Assembly (NCBI RefSeq): GCF_025949695.1
Contig: NZ_JAPDFL010000001.1
Location: 1,987,501 to 2,051,500 of the forward strand
DNA from: Pararhodobacter zhoushanensis
GTDB taxonomy: Bacteria; Pseudomonadota; Alphaproteobacteria; Rhodobacterales; Rhodobacteraceae
Direction: 5' to 3'
DNA length: 64,000 bases
In this document: positions 28,659 to 38,369 of the stretch, piece after piece
Position numbering within the stretch: the stretch's first letter is position 1
Layout of the letters: every line of letters starts with the position of its first letter
The notes under the pieces: generated by a model
What the model saw: the letters and a program-made list of their open reading frames with translations, nothing else
Databases searched by the model: none
Told to the model about the DNA's origin: nothing
Made by a program: the position numbers and the translations under genes

Positions 28659-29177
28659 GTGTCGCTGAGATTTCGCGGCAACGAGACGCAAGGCATCGAC
28701 GGGAAGGGGCGCGTCTCCATCCCGGCCGACTTTCGTCCCGTGATCGTGTCCGGCGACCACCGTATGGCACAGGGCGAGCGCCCGAGCTTTGTCATCGTGT
28801 ACGGCACCCGCTCTCAGAACCATCTCAAATGCTACACGCTGCGCGAGATCGAGAAAATCGAAGCGCGCATCGAGCTGATGGATGATGGTAGCGATGACCG
28901 CGAGATTTTGGAAACGATTTTCCACGGCAGCGCCATGACGGTTCAGCTGGGCGACGATGGTCGCATCGTGCTGCCGGCAAAGCTGCGCAGCAAGCTGGAT
29001 CTGGGCGACAAGATTTTCTTCATCGCGGGCAACGACCACTTCAAGATGTGGAAGCCCGAGACCTACGACGACTTCGAGAATGACCGCACCGACGCGCTGC
29101 TGCGCGAACGGGGCGACCGCTTCAACCCCACCTCCCTGTTGCCCAAATTGCCGCCGCAAGCGGCCGCTGCAGAGTGA
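28659..29177 (+). CDS. mraZ: Transcriptional regulator MraZ
   Basis: DNA-binding repressor of the division/cell-wall cluster, assembling as rings. 172 residues with two AbrB-like MraZ repeats: [18 protein letters not shown] (about 12-30) and [18 protein letters not shown] (about 97-115). Both keep the D-x-K/D-GR-x-x-(I/L)P signature. GTG start with GAGAAGG upstream. It is first in the dcw operon and probably autoregulates through the TGGGA repeats upstream. Confidence 0.95.
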   Translation: MSLRFRGNETQGIDGKGRVSIPADFRPVIVSGDHRMAQGERPSFVIVYGTRSQNHLKCYTLREIEKIEARIELMDDGSDDREILETIFHGSAMTVQLGDDGRIVLPAKLRSKLDLGDKIFFIAGNDHFKMWKPETYDDFENDRTDALLRERGDRFNPTSLLPKLPPQAAAAE

Positions 29178-29188
29178 CGCAAGGACCG

Positions 29189-30181
29189 ATGACGCCGAAC
29201 ACCCCAGACGCCCCGCATATCCCCGTGCTCCTTGGCCCCTTGCTGGCCGGGGTGGCGCCGGTCGCAGGCGTCTGGCTGGACGGAACGCTGGGTGCTGGCG
29301 GCTATACGCGCGGGCTGTTCGAGGCGGGCGCAGAGACGGTAATCGGCATCGACCGCGACCCGCTGGCGCTGGAACTGGCACAGGACTGGGCCGCGCCTTA
29401 CGGCGACCGCTTCCGCCCGGTGCAGGGCACGTTTTCCAACCTCGACACGCTGGCCGGTGAACTGCTCGACGGTGTGGTGCTGGATCTGGGCGTGTCCTCG
29501 ATGCAGCTGGACCTGGCTGAGCGCGGGTTTTCGTTCAACCGCGACGGCCCGCTGGACATGCGGATGAGCCAGGAAGGGCTGTCGGCCGCGGATCTGGTCA
29601 ACGACTGCGACGAGACCGAGCTGGCCGATATTCTCTATCATTACGGTGAAGAGCGCGCTTCACGCCGGATCGCCCGCGCGATCGTGGCGGCGCGCGCGGT
29701 GGCACCGATCGAGACGACGCTGAAACTGGCCGAGATTGTTTCAGCCAATCTGCCCCGTCCCAAGCCGGGGCAGAGCCATCCCGCGACGCGCAGCTTTCAG
29801 GCGCTGCGTATCGCCGTGAACGCCGAGTTCCACGAGCTTGCCGACGGGCTGGAAGCCGCAGAGCGCGCGCTGAAACCCGGCGGGATGCTGGCCGTGGTCA
29901 GCTTTCACTCGCTTGAGGACCGCATCGTCAAACGCTTCTTGCAGCAGCGTTCGGGCCGGATGGGGCAGGGCAGCCGCCACGCGCCAATGGTCGAGGTCGA
30001 GGCGGATCGCTTTGTCACCCTGACCCGCAAGGCCATCGCCGCCGATGACGCCGAATGCGCCGCCAACCCGCGCTCGCGCTCGGCCCTGTTGCGTATCGCG
30101 CGCCGCACCGAAGCGCCGGCCAGCGGTGCTGACCGCTCGGCGCTGGGACTGCCAAGGTTAGCGTTGAAAGGAGAGCGTTGA
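29189..30181 (+). CDS. rsmH: 16S rRNA (cytosine(1402)-N4)-methyltransferase
   Basis: SAM-dependent methylation of C1402 in the 30S P site. 330 residues: [13 protein letters not shown] start, SAM motif [41 protein letters not shown], and the late [16 protein letters not shown] 29189 with AAGGA just upstream is used; a GTG at 29174 overlapping the mraZ stop is the alternative. The stop overlaps the ftsL start (TGATG). Confidence 0.95.
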   Translation: MTPNTPDAPHIPVLLGPLLAGVAPVAGVWLDGTLGAGGYTRGLFEAGAETVIGIDRDPLALELAQDWAAPYGDRFRPVQGTFSNLDTLAGELLDGVVLDLGVSSMQLDLAERGFSFNRDGPLDMRMSQEGLSAADLVNDCDETELADILYHYGEERASRRIARAIVAARAVAPIETTLKLAEIVSANLPRPKPGQSHPATRSFQALRIAVNAEFHELADGLEAAERALKPGGMLAVVSFHSLEDRIVKRFLQQRSGRMGQGSRHAPMVEVEADRFVTLTRKAIAADDAECAANPRSRSALLRIARRTEAPASGADRSALGLPRLALKGER

Positions 30182-30495
30182 TGCGCGCGCTTTTCTACGT
30201 GCTGTCGGCTTTCGCGGTGATGGGGCTGGCGATCTGGGCCTATGATCAGAACCAGAAAACCCAGACCGCCATGCGTGACGTGCGCAGCCTGCGTGCCGAG
30301 ATCCACGCGCTGAACGAAGCGCTCAGTGTCCAGCGCGCCGAATGGGCGTATCTGAACCGGCCCCAACGCCTGCGGGCGCTGGTCGACATGAACTATGCCC
30401 GTCTGGGCCTGATGCCGCTGCAAGGCGCGCAATTCGGCCAGATCGGTGAAATCCCCTATCCGCTGATCGCCACCCAGACCGAGGGTTCGCTGTGA
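30181..30495 (+). CDS. ftsL: Cell division protein FtsL
   Basis: Small bitopic divisome protein acting with FtsB/FtsQ to activate FtsWI. 104 residues: a membrane helix at 3-20 (ALFYVLSAFAVMGLAIWAY), then a coiled coil (AMRDVRSLRAEIHALNEALS) and the FtsL-like PQRLRALVDMNY segment. AAAGGAG precedes ATG 30181. The stop overlaps the ftsI GTG. Confidence 0.85.
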   Translation: MRALFYVLSAFAVMGLAIWAYDQNQKTQTAMRDVRSLRAEIHALNEALSVQRAEWAYLNRPQRLRALVDMNYARLGLMPLQGAQFGQIGEIPYPLIATQTEGSL

Positions 30496-32291
30496 CCGAT
30501 CATTCCCACCAGCCGCCCCGCACACCGCTCCGCCCCTTGCCGCGCATTCTGGATGCGCGGGCGCAGGGCGTGAACCCTGAGAGCATCGAGCGCGAGAACC
30601 TGCGCGTCCGGCGCGAACAGGTGCGCGATGTGGGCCGCAGGCGGGCGGAATGGCGCATCCTGTTTCTGGCGGCGGCATTCTTTGCCGGATACGCCGCAAT
30701 CGGGGCCAAGATGGGCATGCTGGCCGCTACCCCGGTGGTCGAGGCCGAGCCCTGGGTCGGTGAGGGCATCTCGGGCGAGCGGGCCGATATTCTGGACCGC
30801 AACGGCCGGGTGCTGGCGACCAATCTGGTCACGCATTCGCTCTATGCCGAGTTGCGCTACATGATCGACGGCCGCCGCGCCGCGCAAGAACTGGCGCGGA
30901 TTTTCCCCGATATGGACGAAGAGCGGCTGGTCGGCCAATTGACCGACCCCAACCGTCGCTTCGTCTGGCTGCGCTCGCGCCTGTCGCCCGAGCAGGAGCA
31001 GGCCGCGCATGACATCGGCGAGCCGGGGCTGCTGCTGGGCCAACGCGACATGCGGCTTTATCCCAACGGTTCACTGGCGGCGCATTTGCTGGGTGGCACG
31101 GCCTATGGCGAGCAAGGCGTGACAGCGGCGGAAATTCAAGGCGTTGCGGGTGTCGAGTACGACATGAACGAGCGGCTCAGTGACGCTGATCTGGCCGATG
31201 TGCCGGTCGCGCTGTCGATCGATCTGGGCGTTCAGGCCATCGTCGAAGAGGTGCTGGCAGGGGGCATCGAGATGCTGAACGCCATCGGTGGCTCGGCCAT
31301 TCTGATGGATGTTCACACCGGCGAAGTCGTCGCGCTGGCCTCGGCCCCGGTGTTTGATCCGAACGACCGCCCCGCGCCGCCTGTTTCGCTGGCCGAGCAG
31401 GAAACCTCGCCGCTGTTCAACCGCGGGGTACAGGGGCTGTACGAACTGGGCTCGGTGATGAAGGCCTTCGCGCTCGCGCAGGCGCTGGATATGGGCCTGA
31501 TCACCCGCGAGACGATGATCGACACGCGCGGACCGATGCGCGTCGGCCGCTTCTCGATCCGCGATTACCACAATTACGGGGCGCAGATGTCGGTCGAGGA
31601 TATCTTTATCCGGTCGTCCAACATCGGCACCGCGCGGATAGCGCAAATGATCGGCAGCGAGCGTCAACGCGAGTTCCTGCGGCAGTTCGGCTTTCTGGAC
31701 CCGCTGCAACTGGAGCTGCCCGAAGCCCGCCGCCCGCAACCGCAATACGATCCGCGCTGGTCTGAGGTGTCGGCAATGACCATCAGCTATGGGCACGGTC
31801 TGTCGATGACGCCCATGCATCTGGCGGCGGGCTACGCCGCGATTGTGAACGGCGGCACGCTGGTGCAGCCGACCCTGCAACGCCGCGCCACGGTGATGCC
31901 GGGGCCGCGCGTGATCTCCGAGGAAACCTCGCGCATCATGCGCACGCTGATGCGCGAAGTGGTGACCGAAGGGACAGCCTCGATGGGCGAGGTCGAGGGC
32001 TATGTCGTCGGTGGCAAGACCGGTTCTGCCGACAAGCCCAACCCGCAAGGCGGCTATTATGACGACCGTCTGGTTGCCACTTTCGCCGGCGCTTTCCCGA
32101 TGAACGATCCGCGTTACGTCATTGTCGTGACGATGGACGAACCTCAGGATACCTCGGGTCCGGTGGCGCGCCGCACTGCCGGTTGGACCGTGGTTCCGGT
32201 CGCGGCTGAGATCGTGCGCCGGGCCGCGCCGGTGCTGGGAATGCGCCCACAGGACCCGGCAGACGTTGAAGCGGCCCTGCGCCTGCGGTAG
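30492..32291 (+). CDS. ftsI: Peptidoglycan D,D-transpeptidase FtsI (PBP3)
   Basis: Septal cross-linking enzyme, bitopic, periplasmic catalytic domain. 599 residues. Membrane helix at about 53-75 (ILFLAAAFFAGYAAIGAK), PBP dimer domain with RADILDRNGRVLATN, transpeptidase domain with catalytic Ser in YELGSVMKAF, SSN triad and KTG in GGKTGSADKP. Start GTG overlaps the ftsL stop (GTGA). Confidence 0.96.
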   Translation: MTDHSHQPPRTPLRPLPRILDARAQGVNPESIERENLRVRREQVRDVGRRRAEWRILFLAAAFFAGYAAIGAKMGMLAATPVVEAEPWVGEGISGERADILDRNGRVLATNLVTHSLYAELRYMIDGRRAAQELARIFPDMDEERLVGQLTDPNRRFVWLRSRLSPEQEQAAHDIGEPGLLLGQRDMRLYPNGSLAAHLLGGTAYGEQGVTAAEIQGVAGVEYDMNERLSDADLADVPVALSIDLGVQAIVEEVLAGGIEMLNAIGGSAILMDVHTGEVVALASAPVFDPNDRPAPPVSLAEQETSPLFNRGVQGLYELGSVMKAFALAQALDMGLITRETMIDTRGPMRVGRFSIRDYHNYGAQMSVEDIFIRSSNIGTARIAQMIGSERQREFLRQFGFLDPLQLELPEARRPQPQYDPRWSEVSAMTISYGHGLSMTPMHLAAGYAAIVNGGTLVQPTLQRRATVMPGPRVISEETSRIMRTLMREVVTEGTASMGEVEGYVVGGKTGSADKPNPQGGYYDDRLVATFAGAFPMNDPRYVIVVTMDEPQDTSGPVARRTAGWTVVPVAAEIVRRAAPVLGMRPQDPADVEAALRLR

Positions 32292-32321
32292 GCATCGCCC
32301 TAACCGGCGTTGGGGGAAAGA

Positions 32322-33794
32322 ATGCAAGAGACAAGCCTTGGCGATCTGGGACTGACCGCCCGTTCTGGCGACACGCGGGTGCGTATCCGCGCGCTGACGC
32401 TCGACAGCCGCACGGTGAAGCCCGGCACGCTGTTCGCAGCGCTTCCGGGGTCGCGCGTGCATGGGGGCGAGTTCATCGACCCGGCGCTGCGCATGGGCGC
32501 CAGCGCGGTGCTGACCGACCGCGACGGCGCGCGTATCGCCGCCGAGACGCTGGCCCGTCACCCCGATGTCGCCCTGATCGTTGCCGAAGACCCGCGCGAG
32601 GCTTTGGCCCGCGCGGCGGCGCTGTTCTACGGCACGCAGCCAGCGGTGATGGTGGCGGTGACCGGGACGAACGGGAAAACCTCGGTCGCCAGCTTTACCC
32701 GCCAGATCTGGGCCGCGATGGGTCATGCCGCGATCAACGTCGGCACCACCGGGGTCGAAGGCGTCTGGGGCCGTCCGCTGGCCCATACCACGCCCGACCC
32801 GCTGACCCTTCAGGGGCTGCTGGCCGATGCCGCCGAGGCCGGCGTGACCCATGCCGCGATGGAGGCCAGCTCGCACGGGCTGGACCAGCGGCGGCTGGAC
32901 GGGGTGCGGCTGGCGGCAGCGGCGTTTACCAATCTGACGCAGGACCATCTCGATTATCACGCGACGATGGAAGAGTATTTTCAGGCCAAAGCGGGGCTTT
33001 TCACCCGTTTGCTGCCAGAGGATGGCGTCGCGGTGATCAACACCGATGACCGGTTTGGCGCGCGGCTGGTGCGGCTGGTGTCGCAGCCGGTGCTGGCTGT
33101 CGGCTCGGGCTCCAGCTGCGATCTGCAGCTGATCGCGCAACGCTTCCATGCGCAGGGCCAGACCCTGCGCTTCGGCCTCAAGGGCCGGTCGCATCAGGTC
33201 GAGCTGGGGCTGGTTGGCGGTTTTCAGGGGGCGAATGCGCTGCTGGCGCTGGGTCTGGTGATCGCGACGGGCGGCGATACCGCCGAGGCGATCACCGCCA
33301 TGGCGCAGTTGCAAGGCGTGCGCGGGCGGATGCAGCTGGCCGCCACCCGCGACAATGGCGCGCCGGTCTTCGTGGATTACGCGCATACCCCGGCGGCGGT
33401 CGAGACCGCGCTCAAGGCGCTGCGTCCGCATGTGATGGGGCGTCTGATCGTGGTGCTGGGGGCCGGTGGCGACCGCGACAAGACCAAGCGCCCGCTGATG
33501 GGCAAGGCCGCGGCGGAAAACGCGGATGTTGTATTTGTGACAGACGACAACCCGCGGAGCGAGGTTCCAGCCCTGATCCGTGCAGAAATAGTGAAAGCCT
33601 GCCCTGACGCGATCGAAGTTCCCGACCGCGCCGAAGCCATCCTGCGCGCCGTCGATGCGCTGGAGCCGGGCGATGCCCTGCTCATTGCGGGCAAGGGGCA
33701 TGAGACGGGACAGACCATCGGCGACGTGGTCTATCCCTTTGACGATCTCGAACAGGCCAGCGTCGCGGTAGCGGCACTTGATGGAAAGCTGTGA
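32322..33794 (+). CDS. murE: UDP-MurNAc-L-Ala-D-Glu:meso-DAP ligase
   Basis: Adds meso-diaminopimelate in cytoplasmic peptidoglycan precursor synthesis. 490 residues. ATP loop TGTNGKTS, family ASSHGLDQ and the DNPR motif (DDNPRSEV) that selects meso-DAP rather than lysine. GGGGGAAAG before ATG 32322 sets the start; a TTG at 32310 is less likely. murF starts one base after its stop. Confidence 0.96.
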   Translation: MQETSLGDLGLTARSGDTRVRIRALTLDSRTVKPGTLFAALPGSRVHGGEFIDPALRMGASAVLTDRDGARIAAETLARHPDVALIVAEDPREALARAAALFYGTQPAVMVAVTGTNGKTSVASFTRQIWAAMGHAAINVGTTGVEGVWGRPLAHTTPDPLTLQGLLADAAEAGVTHAAMEASSHGLDQRRLDGVRLAAAAFTNLTQDHLDYHATMEEYFQAKAGLFTRLLPEDGVAVINTDDRFGARLVRLVSQPVLAVGSGSSCDLQLIAQRFHAQGQTLRFGLKGRSHQVELGLVGGFQGANALLALGLVIATGGDTAEAITAMAQLQGVRGRMQLAATRDNGAPVFVDYAHTPAAVETALKALRPHVMGRLIVVLGAGGDRDKTKRPLMGKAAAENADVVFVTDDNPRSEVPALIRAEIVKACPDAIEVPDRAEAILRAVDALEPGDALLIAGKGHETGQTIGDVVYPFDDLEQASVAVAALDGKL

Positions 33795-33795
33795 C

Positions 33796-35196
33796 ATGAC
33801 CCTGTGGACCGATACTGACGCCGTTGCCGCGACCGGGGGCCGCGCCACCGCGCCCTTCGCCGTCTCGGGCCTGTCCATCGATACCCGCTCGATCAGGCCC
33901 GGCGATCTTTTCGTCGCCCTGAAAGCCGCGCGCGACGGGCATGACTTTGTCGCGCAGGCCTTCGAGAAGGGCGCCGGCGCCGCGCTGGTCAGCCACATCC
34001 CCGAGGGTGTAACCGGCCCCTGTCTGCTGGTCGAGGACGTGCTGGCGGGCCTCACCGCGCTGGGGGCCGCAGGCCGCGCGCGGGCCAGGGGCAAGGTGAT
34101 CGCGGTGACCGGCTCGGTCGGCAAGACCTCGACCAAGGAAATGCTGCGCGAGATGCTGGTGGAATTCGGCAGCGTCCACGCCGCCGAGGCCAGCTTCAAC
34201 AACCATTGGGGCGTGCCGATCACGCTGGCGCGGCTGCCTCAGGATGCCGATTTCGCCATCGTTGAGATCGGCATGAACCACCCCGGTGAAATCAAGCCGC
34301 TGGCGCTGCTCACCCGGCCCGATGTCGCGATGATCACCACGATTGCGCCCGCGCATCTGGAGGCCTTCACCGATCTGGCGGGCATCGCGCTTGAGAAGGC
34401 CGATATCTACGCCGGTCTCACCCCGGGCGGCGTCGCGATCTACAATGCCGATCTTGAGACCTCACCGATTCTGGCCGGTGCCGCGGGCCCGCAGGGCGTG
34501 AGCTTCGGCAAGGCCGGGCAGGTGGCGCTGGCCTCGGTGCGCCTGACGCCCTCGGCGCTGGTCGCCACGACGATCATGGATGGTGACACCTATCACATCC
34601 GTCTTTCCGACGCGGGCGCGCATTTCGCCCTGAACGCACTGGGCTGTCTCGCCGTGGCGCGCGCGCTCGGGCTCGATCTGGCGCTGGCCGCACAGGGCCT
34701 TGGGCGCTGGCAGCCCCCCGCTGGCCGGGGCAAACGTGAGACGCTGCTGCTGGACCCCGCGACCGAGGCCACGGCGATCCTGATCGACGACGCCTTCAAC
34801 GCCAACCCGACCTCGCTGGCCGCCGCCCTTGACGTGCTGGCCGCCACCCAGCCCGGCCCCGGTGGCCGGCGCATCGCCATTCTGGGCGATATGCTCGAGC
34901 TTGGCCCCGATGAGACTGCCCTGCACGCCGCCATCGCGCAGCACCCGGCTGTCGCCAAAACGGATCTGATCCACACCGTTGGCCCGCGCATGAAAACGCT
35001 CTGGCAAGCGCTGCCGCAGGGCAAGCGCGGCCATTGTGCCGCGCAGGCGGACGATCTTGGTGCCAAGGCGCATCACCTTGTGCATCCCGGAGACGTGGTG
35101 CTGGTGAAGGGGTCCAAAGGCAGTTATGTGTCGCGCGTCGTCGACGCGCTGCGCCATCTGGGCCACCCATTGCCCGACGATACCACGGGAGAGTAG
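33796..35196 (+). CDS. murF: UDP-MurNAc-tripeptide:D-Ala-D-Ala ligase
   Basis: Completes the UDP-MurNAc-pentapeptide. 466 residues. N-terminal domain with [19 protein letters not shown] loop [34 protein letters not shown], and the C-terminal [11 protein letters not shown]. It follows murE by one base and precedes mraY by two, so the mur genes are tightly coupled. Confidence 0.96.
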   Translation: MTLWTDTDAVAATGGRATAPFAVSGLSIDTRSIRPGDLFVALKAARDGHDFVAQAFEKGAGAALVSHIPEGVTGPCLLVEDVLAGLTALGAAGRARARGKVIAVTGSVGKTSTKEMLREMLVEFGSVHAAEASFNNHWGVPITLARLPQDADFAIVEIGMNHPGEIKPLALLTRPDVAMITTIAPAHLEAFTDLAGIALEKADIYAGLTPGGVAIYNADLETSPILAGAAGPQGVSFGKAGQVALASVRLTPSALVATTIMDGDTYHIRLSDAGAHFALNALGCLAVARALGLDLALAAQGLGRWQPPAGRGKRETLLLDPATEATAILIDDAFNANPTSLAAALDVLAATQPGPGGRRIAILGDMLELGPDETALHAAIAQHPAVAKTDLIHTVGPRMKTLWQALPQGKRGHCAAQADDLGAKAHHLVHPGDVVLVKGSKGSYVSRVVDALRHLGHPLPDDTTGE

Positions 35197-35198
35197 CC

Positions 35199-36284
35199 AT
35201 GCTTTTTTGGCTCGCAGAATTTTCCGAAGCCTTCATCGGCTTCAACCTGTTTCGCTATATCACCGTGCGGGCAGGGGCGGCGTTCTTTACCGCGCTGATC
35301 TTCGGCTTTGTCTTTGGCAAGCCGCTGATCAACTTCCTGCGCAAACGGCAGGGCAAGGGCCAGCCGATCCGCGAGGACGGGCCGGAATCACACCTGCTGA
35401 CCAAAAAGGGCACGCCGACGATGGGCGGGCTCTTGATCCTGTCGGCGCTGACCTTCTCGACGCTGATGTGGGCGCGGCTGGACAATGTCTATGTCTGGCT
35501 GGTGCTGGGCGTGACGCTGGGCTTTGGCGTGATCGGTTTTGCCGATGACTACGCCAAGGTGACCAAGGCCAATACCAAAGGCGTGTCGGGCAAGATCCGC
35601 ATGGCGGCGGGACTGGTGATTGCGCTGATTGCGACGGTCATCGCTGCCTATGCCCACCCGACCGATCTGTCGGGCCAGCTGGCGCTGCCGGTGTTCAAGG
35701 AATTCCTGCTCAATCTGGGTATCTTCTATGTGCCCTTCGGGATGATTGTCATCGTCGGTTCGGCCAATGCGGTGAACCTGACCGATGGTCTGGACGGGCT
35801 GGCGATCATGCCGGTGATGATCGCCGCCACCACGCTGGGCGTGATCGCCTATGCCGTGGGCCGGGTCGATTTCACCTCGTATCTGGATGTGCATTACGTG
35901 CCCGGCACCGGCGAGCTTCTGATCTTCACCGCCGCGCTGACGGGCGGGGGCTTGGGCTTTTTGTGGTACAACGCGCCGCCGGCGGCGGTGTTCATGGGCG
36001 ATACCGGCTCGCTTGCTCTGGGCGGCGCGCTGGGGGCGATTGCGGTCGCCACCAAGCACGAGATCGTGCTGGCCATCGTCGGCGGCTTGTTCGTGGTCGA
36101 GGCCCTGTCTGTGATCATTCAGGTGGCGTATTTCAAGCGCACCGGGCGGCGGGTGTTCCTGATGGCCCCGATCCACCACCATTTCGAGAAAAAGGGCTGG
36201 GCCGAGCCGCAGATCGTCATCCGCTTCTGGATCATCTCGCTGGTGCTGGCACTGATCGGTCTGGCGACGCTCAAGATCCGCTGA
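35199..36284 (+). CDS. mraY: Phospho-MurNAc-pentapeptide translocase
   Basis: Inner-membrane enzyme forming lipid I from UDP-MurNAc-pentapeptide and undecaprenyl phosphate. 361 residues with about ten helices. Signatures: [13 protein letters not shown], the Asp pair [20 protein letters not shown] and the His loop [19 protein letters not shown] upstream of ATG 35199. It is the last dcw gene here: murD, ftsW and murG, which usually follow, are not in the window. Confidence 0.97.
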   Translation: MLFWLAEFSEAFIGFNLFRYITVRAGAAFFTALIFGFVFGKPLINFLRKRQGKGQPIREDGPESHLLTKKGTPTMGGLLILSALTFSTLMWARLDNVYVWLVLGVTLGFGVIGFADDYAKVTKANTKGVSGKIRMAAGLVIALIATVIAAYAHPTDLSGQLALPVFKEFLLNLGIFYVPFGMIVIVGSANAVNLTDGLDGLAIMPVMIAATTLGVIAYAVGRVDFTSYLDVHYVPGTGELLIFTAALTGGGLGFLWYNAPPAAVFMGDTGSLALGGALGAIAVATKHEIVLAIVGGLFVVEALSVIIQVAYFKRTGRRVFLMAPIHHHFEKKGWAEPQIVIRFWIISLVLALIGLATLKIR

Positions 36285-36290
36285 ACGGGC

Positions 36291-36313
36291 GGCTGTCCCA
36301 TCGTTGGACAGCC
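36291..36313 (+). terminator. Hairpin after mraY
   Basis: GGCTGTCC-N7-GGACAGCC, seven bases after the mraY stop, without a clear T-run. It may end the dcw operon. Confidence 0.35.
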
Positions 36314-36377
36314 CGGCCGGTTGCGGATTTACAACGGGTTGCGCGGGCGCGGTAACCCTGTGTTAACCGCTTTCGCG

Positions 36378-36638
36378 TCAAAGCGGCCGTTGCAGGCGCT
36401 GCAACAGCGCGCCGTTGCGGCAATAGGCGGGCGTCTCATCGGCCCCGTCGGCATGCGCTTCCAGCCAGCTTTCGCAGTCGCAGACCCCCGTGCAACCGAT
36501 GCAGGTGAAGATCGCATTGCGCAACTCTTGCGCCGACAGATCGGCACGGATGATCGCTTCATCGAGGTCGGCGTGCACGGTCGTCGCCATGCGGTTCATG
36601 AGGTCGGCGTGCTGGTCGATTTTGCTGAACAGGCCCAT
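36378..36638 (-). CDS. DUF6455 family protein, likely FNR-controlled
   Basis: 86 residues: MGLFSKIDQHADLMNRMATT, ALRNAI-like helix and a Cys cluster CIGCTGVCDCESWLE plus a later AYCRN. Four to five conserved Cys suggest metal or redox binding; the family is uncharacterised. AAGGAG precedes the ATG. A perfect FNR-type box lies 61 bases upstream. It is convergent with mraY. Confidence 0.8.
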   Translation of the reverse strand: MGLFSKIDQHADLMNRMATTVHADLDEAIIRADLSAQELRNAIFTCIGCTGVCDCESWLEAHADGADETPAYCRNGALLQRLQRPL

Positions 36639-36691
36639 CGGTCAAACTCCTTGCTGATGCAACAGAGTGACCCGCGCCTCGCCCGTTCACC

Positions 36692-36705
36692 TTGATTCAG
36701 ATCAA
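36692..36705 (-). promoter_or_regulatory. Perfect FNR/FixK-type box TTGAT-N4-ATCAA
   Basis: Plus-strand TTGATTCAGATCAA. If centred at -41.5, transcription of the DUF6455 gene would start near 36657, leaving a short leader with the AAGGAG site; this is class II activator geometry. FnrL controls microaerobic genes in Rhodobacter. Confidence 0.6.
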
Positions 36706-36722
36706 CCGCGCTTCTTTGCTCT

Positions 36723-36830
36723 GAAAATATCCACGGGGGGATTCCCAAGGGGGCGCGTGCGCCTCCCTTGGGCGGGGTGTGGGGCTGGCCCCACCGGGCC
36801 GAGGGGGCTCGATGCCCCCCGAGGCCCGCC
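36723..36830 (-). terminator. Terminator-like element downstream of der
   Basis: On the minus strand several GC hairpins (for example 36744-36772, CCCAAGGG arms, and a GTGGGGC/GCCCCAC palindrome near 36780-36796) run into CCCCCCGTGGATATTTTCAG. The last 18 bases are nearly identical to the tail after alaS/DUF1330. It starts one base after the der stop. Confidence 0.55.
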
Positions 36831-36831
36831 C

Positions 36832-38309
36832 TTAGTGCCCCGGCTTGATGTGCTTTTTCAGCCGTGACGGCTGCGAGGATTTGCGGTCCTTGTAGGGGTT
36901 CTGTTCGGCACCGCTGCGCAAAAACAGCCGGATCGGCGTGCCCGGCATGTCGAAGCTCAGCCGCAAGCCGTTGACCAGATAGCGCTTGTAGCTTTCCGGC
37001 AGCGCCTCGGGGTGCGAGACCTTGACCACGAATCCCGGCGGACGGGTCTTGGCTTGGGTCATGTAGCGCAGCTTCACGCGCTTGCCGCCGGGGGCGGGGG
37101 CGGGTGGGCCTCGGTCATCGCGGCCAGCCAGTTGTTCAGGCGCGAGGTGCCCACACGGCGGTTCCAGATCGTATGCGCGCGAATGATCGCCTCGTGCAGC
37201 CGGTCCATGCCACGCCCGGTCTTGGCCGAGACGGTGACCAGCGGCGCACCCTTGAGCTGCGGCAGGTAACGCTCGAACGATTCCAGCAGCAGTTTCAGCT
37301 TGTCCTGCCGGTCTTCCTCGATGTCCCATTTGTTGACCGCGATGACCACGGCGCGGCCCTCGGTCTCGGCCAGATCGGCGATGCGCAGATCCTGGGTTTC
37401 GAATGGAATGGCGGCATCCAGCAGCACCACGACCACCTCGGCGAATTTCACCGCGCGCAACCCGTCGGCCACCGACAGCTTTTCCAGCTTGTCGGTCACG
37501 CGAGCGCGGCGACGCATGCCGGCGGTGTCGAACAGCCGCATCGGCGTGCCGTTCCACGAGAAGGGCAGGGCGATGGAATCGCGGGTGATCCCGGCCTCGG
37601 GCCCGGTCAGCAGGCGCTCTTCGCCGATGATCTGGTTGATCAGCGTCGATTTCCCGGCATTCGGCCGGCCAATGACGGCCACCTGCAGCGGGCGTTTCTC
37701 GGTCGGGGCCCAGTCGGGGATGTCGTCACCGAAGCCTTCGGTGTTGTCGGCCTCTGAATCCTCGTCAATGCTGACGTCGGTCTGCGGCGCTTCGGCCTGC
37801 GAGCGTTCCTCGAAGGTGGCGGCCAGCGGCACCAGCAGGTCATAGAGTTCGTCCATGCCCACGCCATGCTCGGCGGACAGGCGGACAGGTTCGCCAAGGC
37901 CCAGCGAGAAGGCTTCCAGATAGCCGCCTTCGCCTGCGTTGCCTTCGGATTTGTTGGCCGCCAGGATCACATGCCGTGCGCGGCGGCGCAGGATGTCGGC
38001 GAAGATCTCATCCGCCGGGGTCACGCCGATCCGGGCGTCGATCATGAACAGGCAGACATCGACCATTTCGACCGCGCGCTCGGTCAGGCGGCGCATGCGG
38101 CCCTGCAGGCTGTCGTCGGTGACGTTTTCCAGCCCGGCCGTATCGATGACGGTAAAGCGCAGGTTGTTCAGCCGCGCGTCGCCTTCGCGCAGGTCACGGG
38201 TCACGCCCGGCTGGTCGTCGACCAGCGCAAGGCGGCGACCGACCAGACGGTTAAACAAGGTAGATTTGCCCACATTCGGGCGGCCCACGAGGGCGACAGT
38301 GAAGCTCAT
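36832..38309 (-). CDS. der: Ribosome-biogenesis GTPase Der (EngA), with an apparent frameshift
   Basis: Essential tandem-G-domain GTPase for 50S assembly. First G domain: [17 protein letters not shown]; second: [21 protein letters not shown]; then the C-terminal KH-like domain ([33 protein letters not shown]). The frame ends early at [11 protein letters not shown]; adding one C in the C5 runs at 37090-37100 yields [16 protein letters not shown] and a 492-residue full-length protein. Start at 38309 (MSFTVALVG). Downstream of bamB, as in E. coli yfgM-bamB-der. Confidence 0.94.
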
Positions 38310-38369
38310 TGCGGCCCCTGGATGCTCAGAAGCCGCCGACATAGGCGTCGGCGGGAGCTTTGTAAAGCG

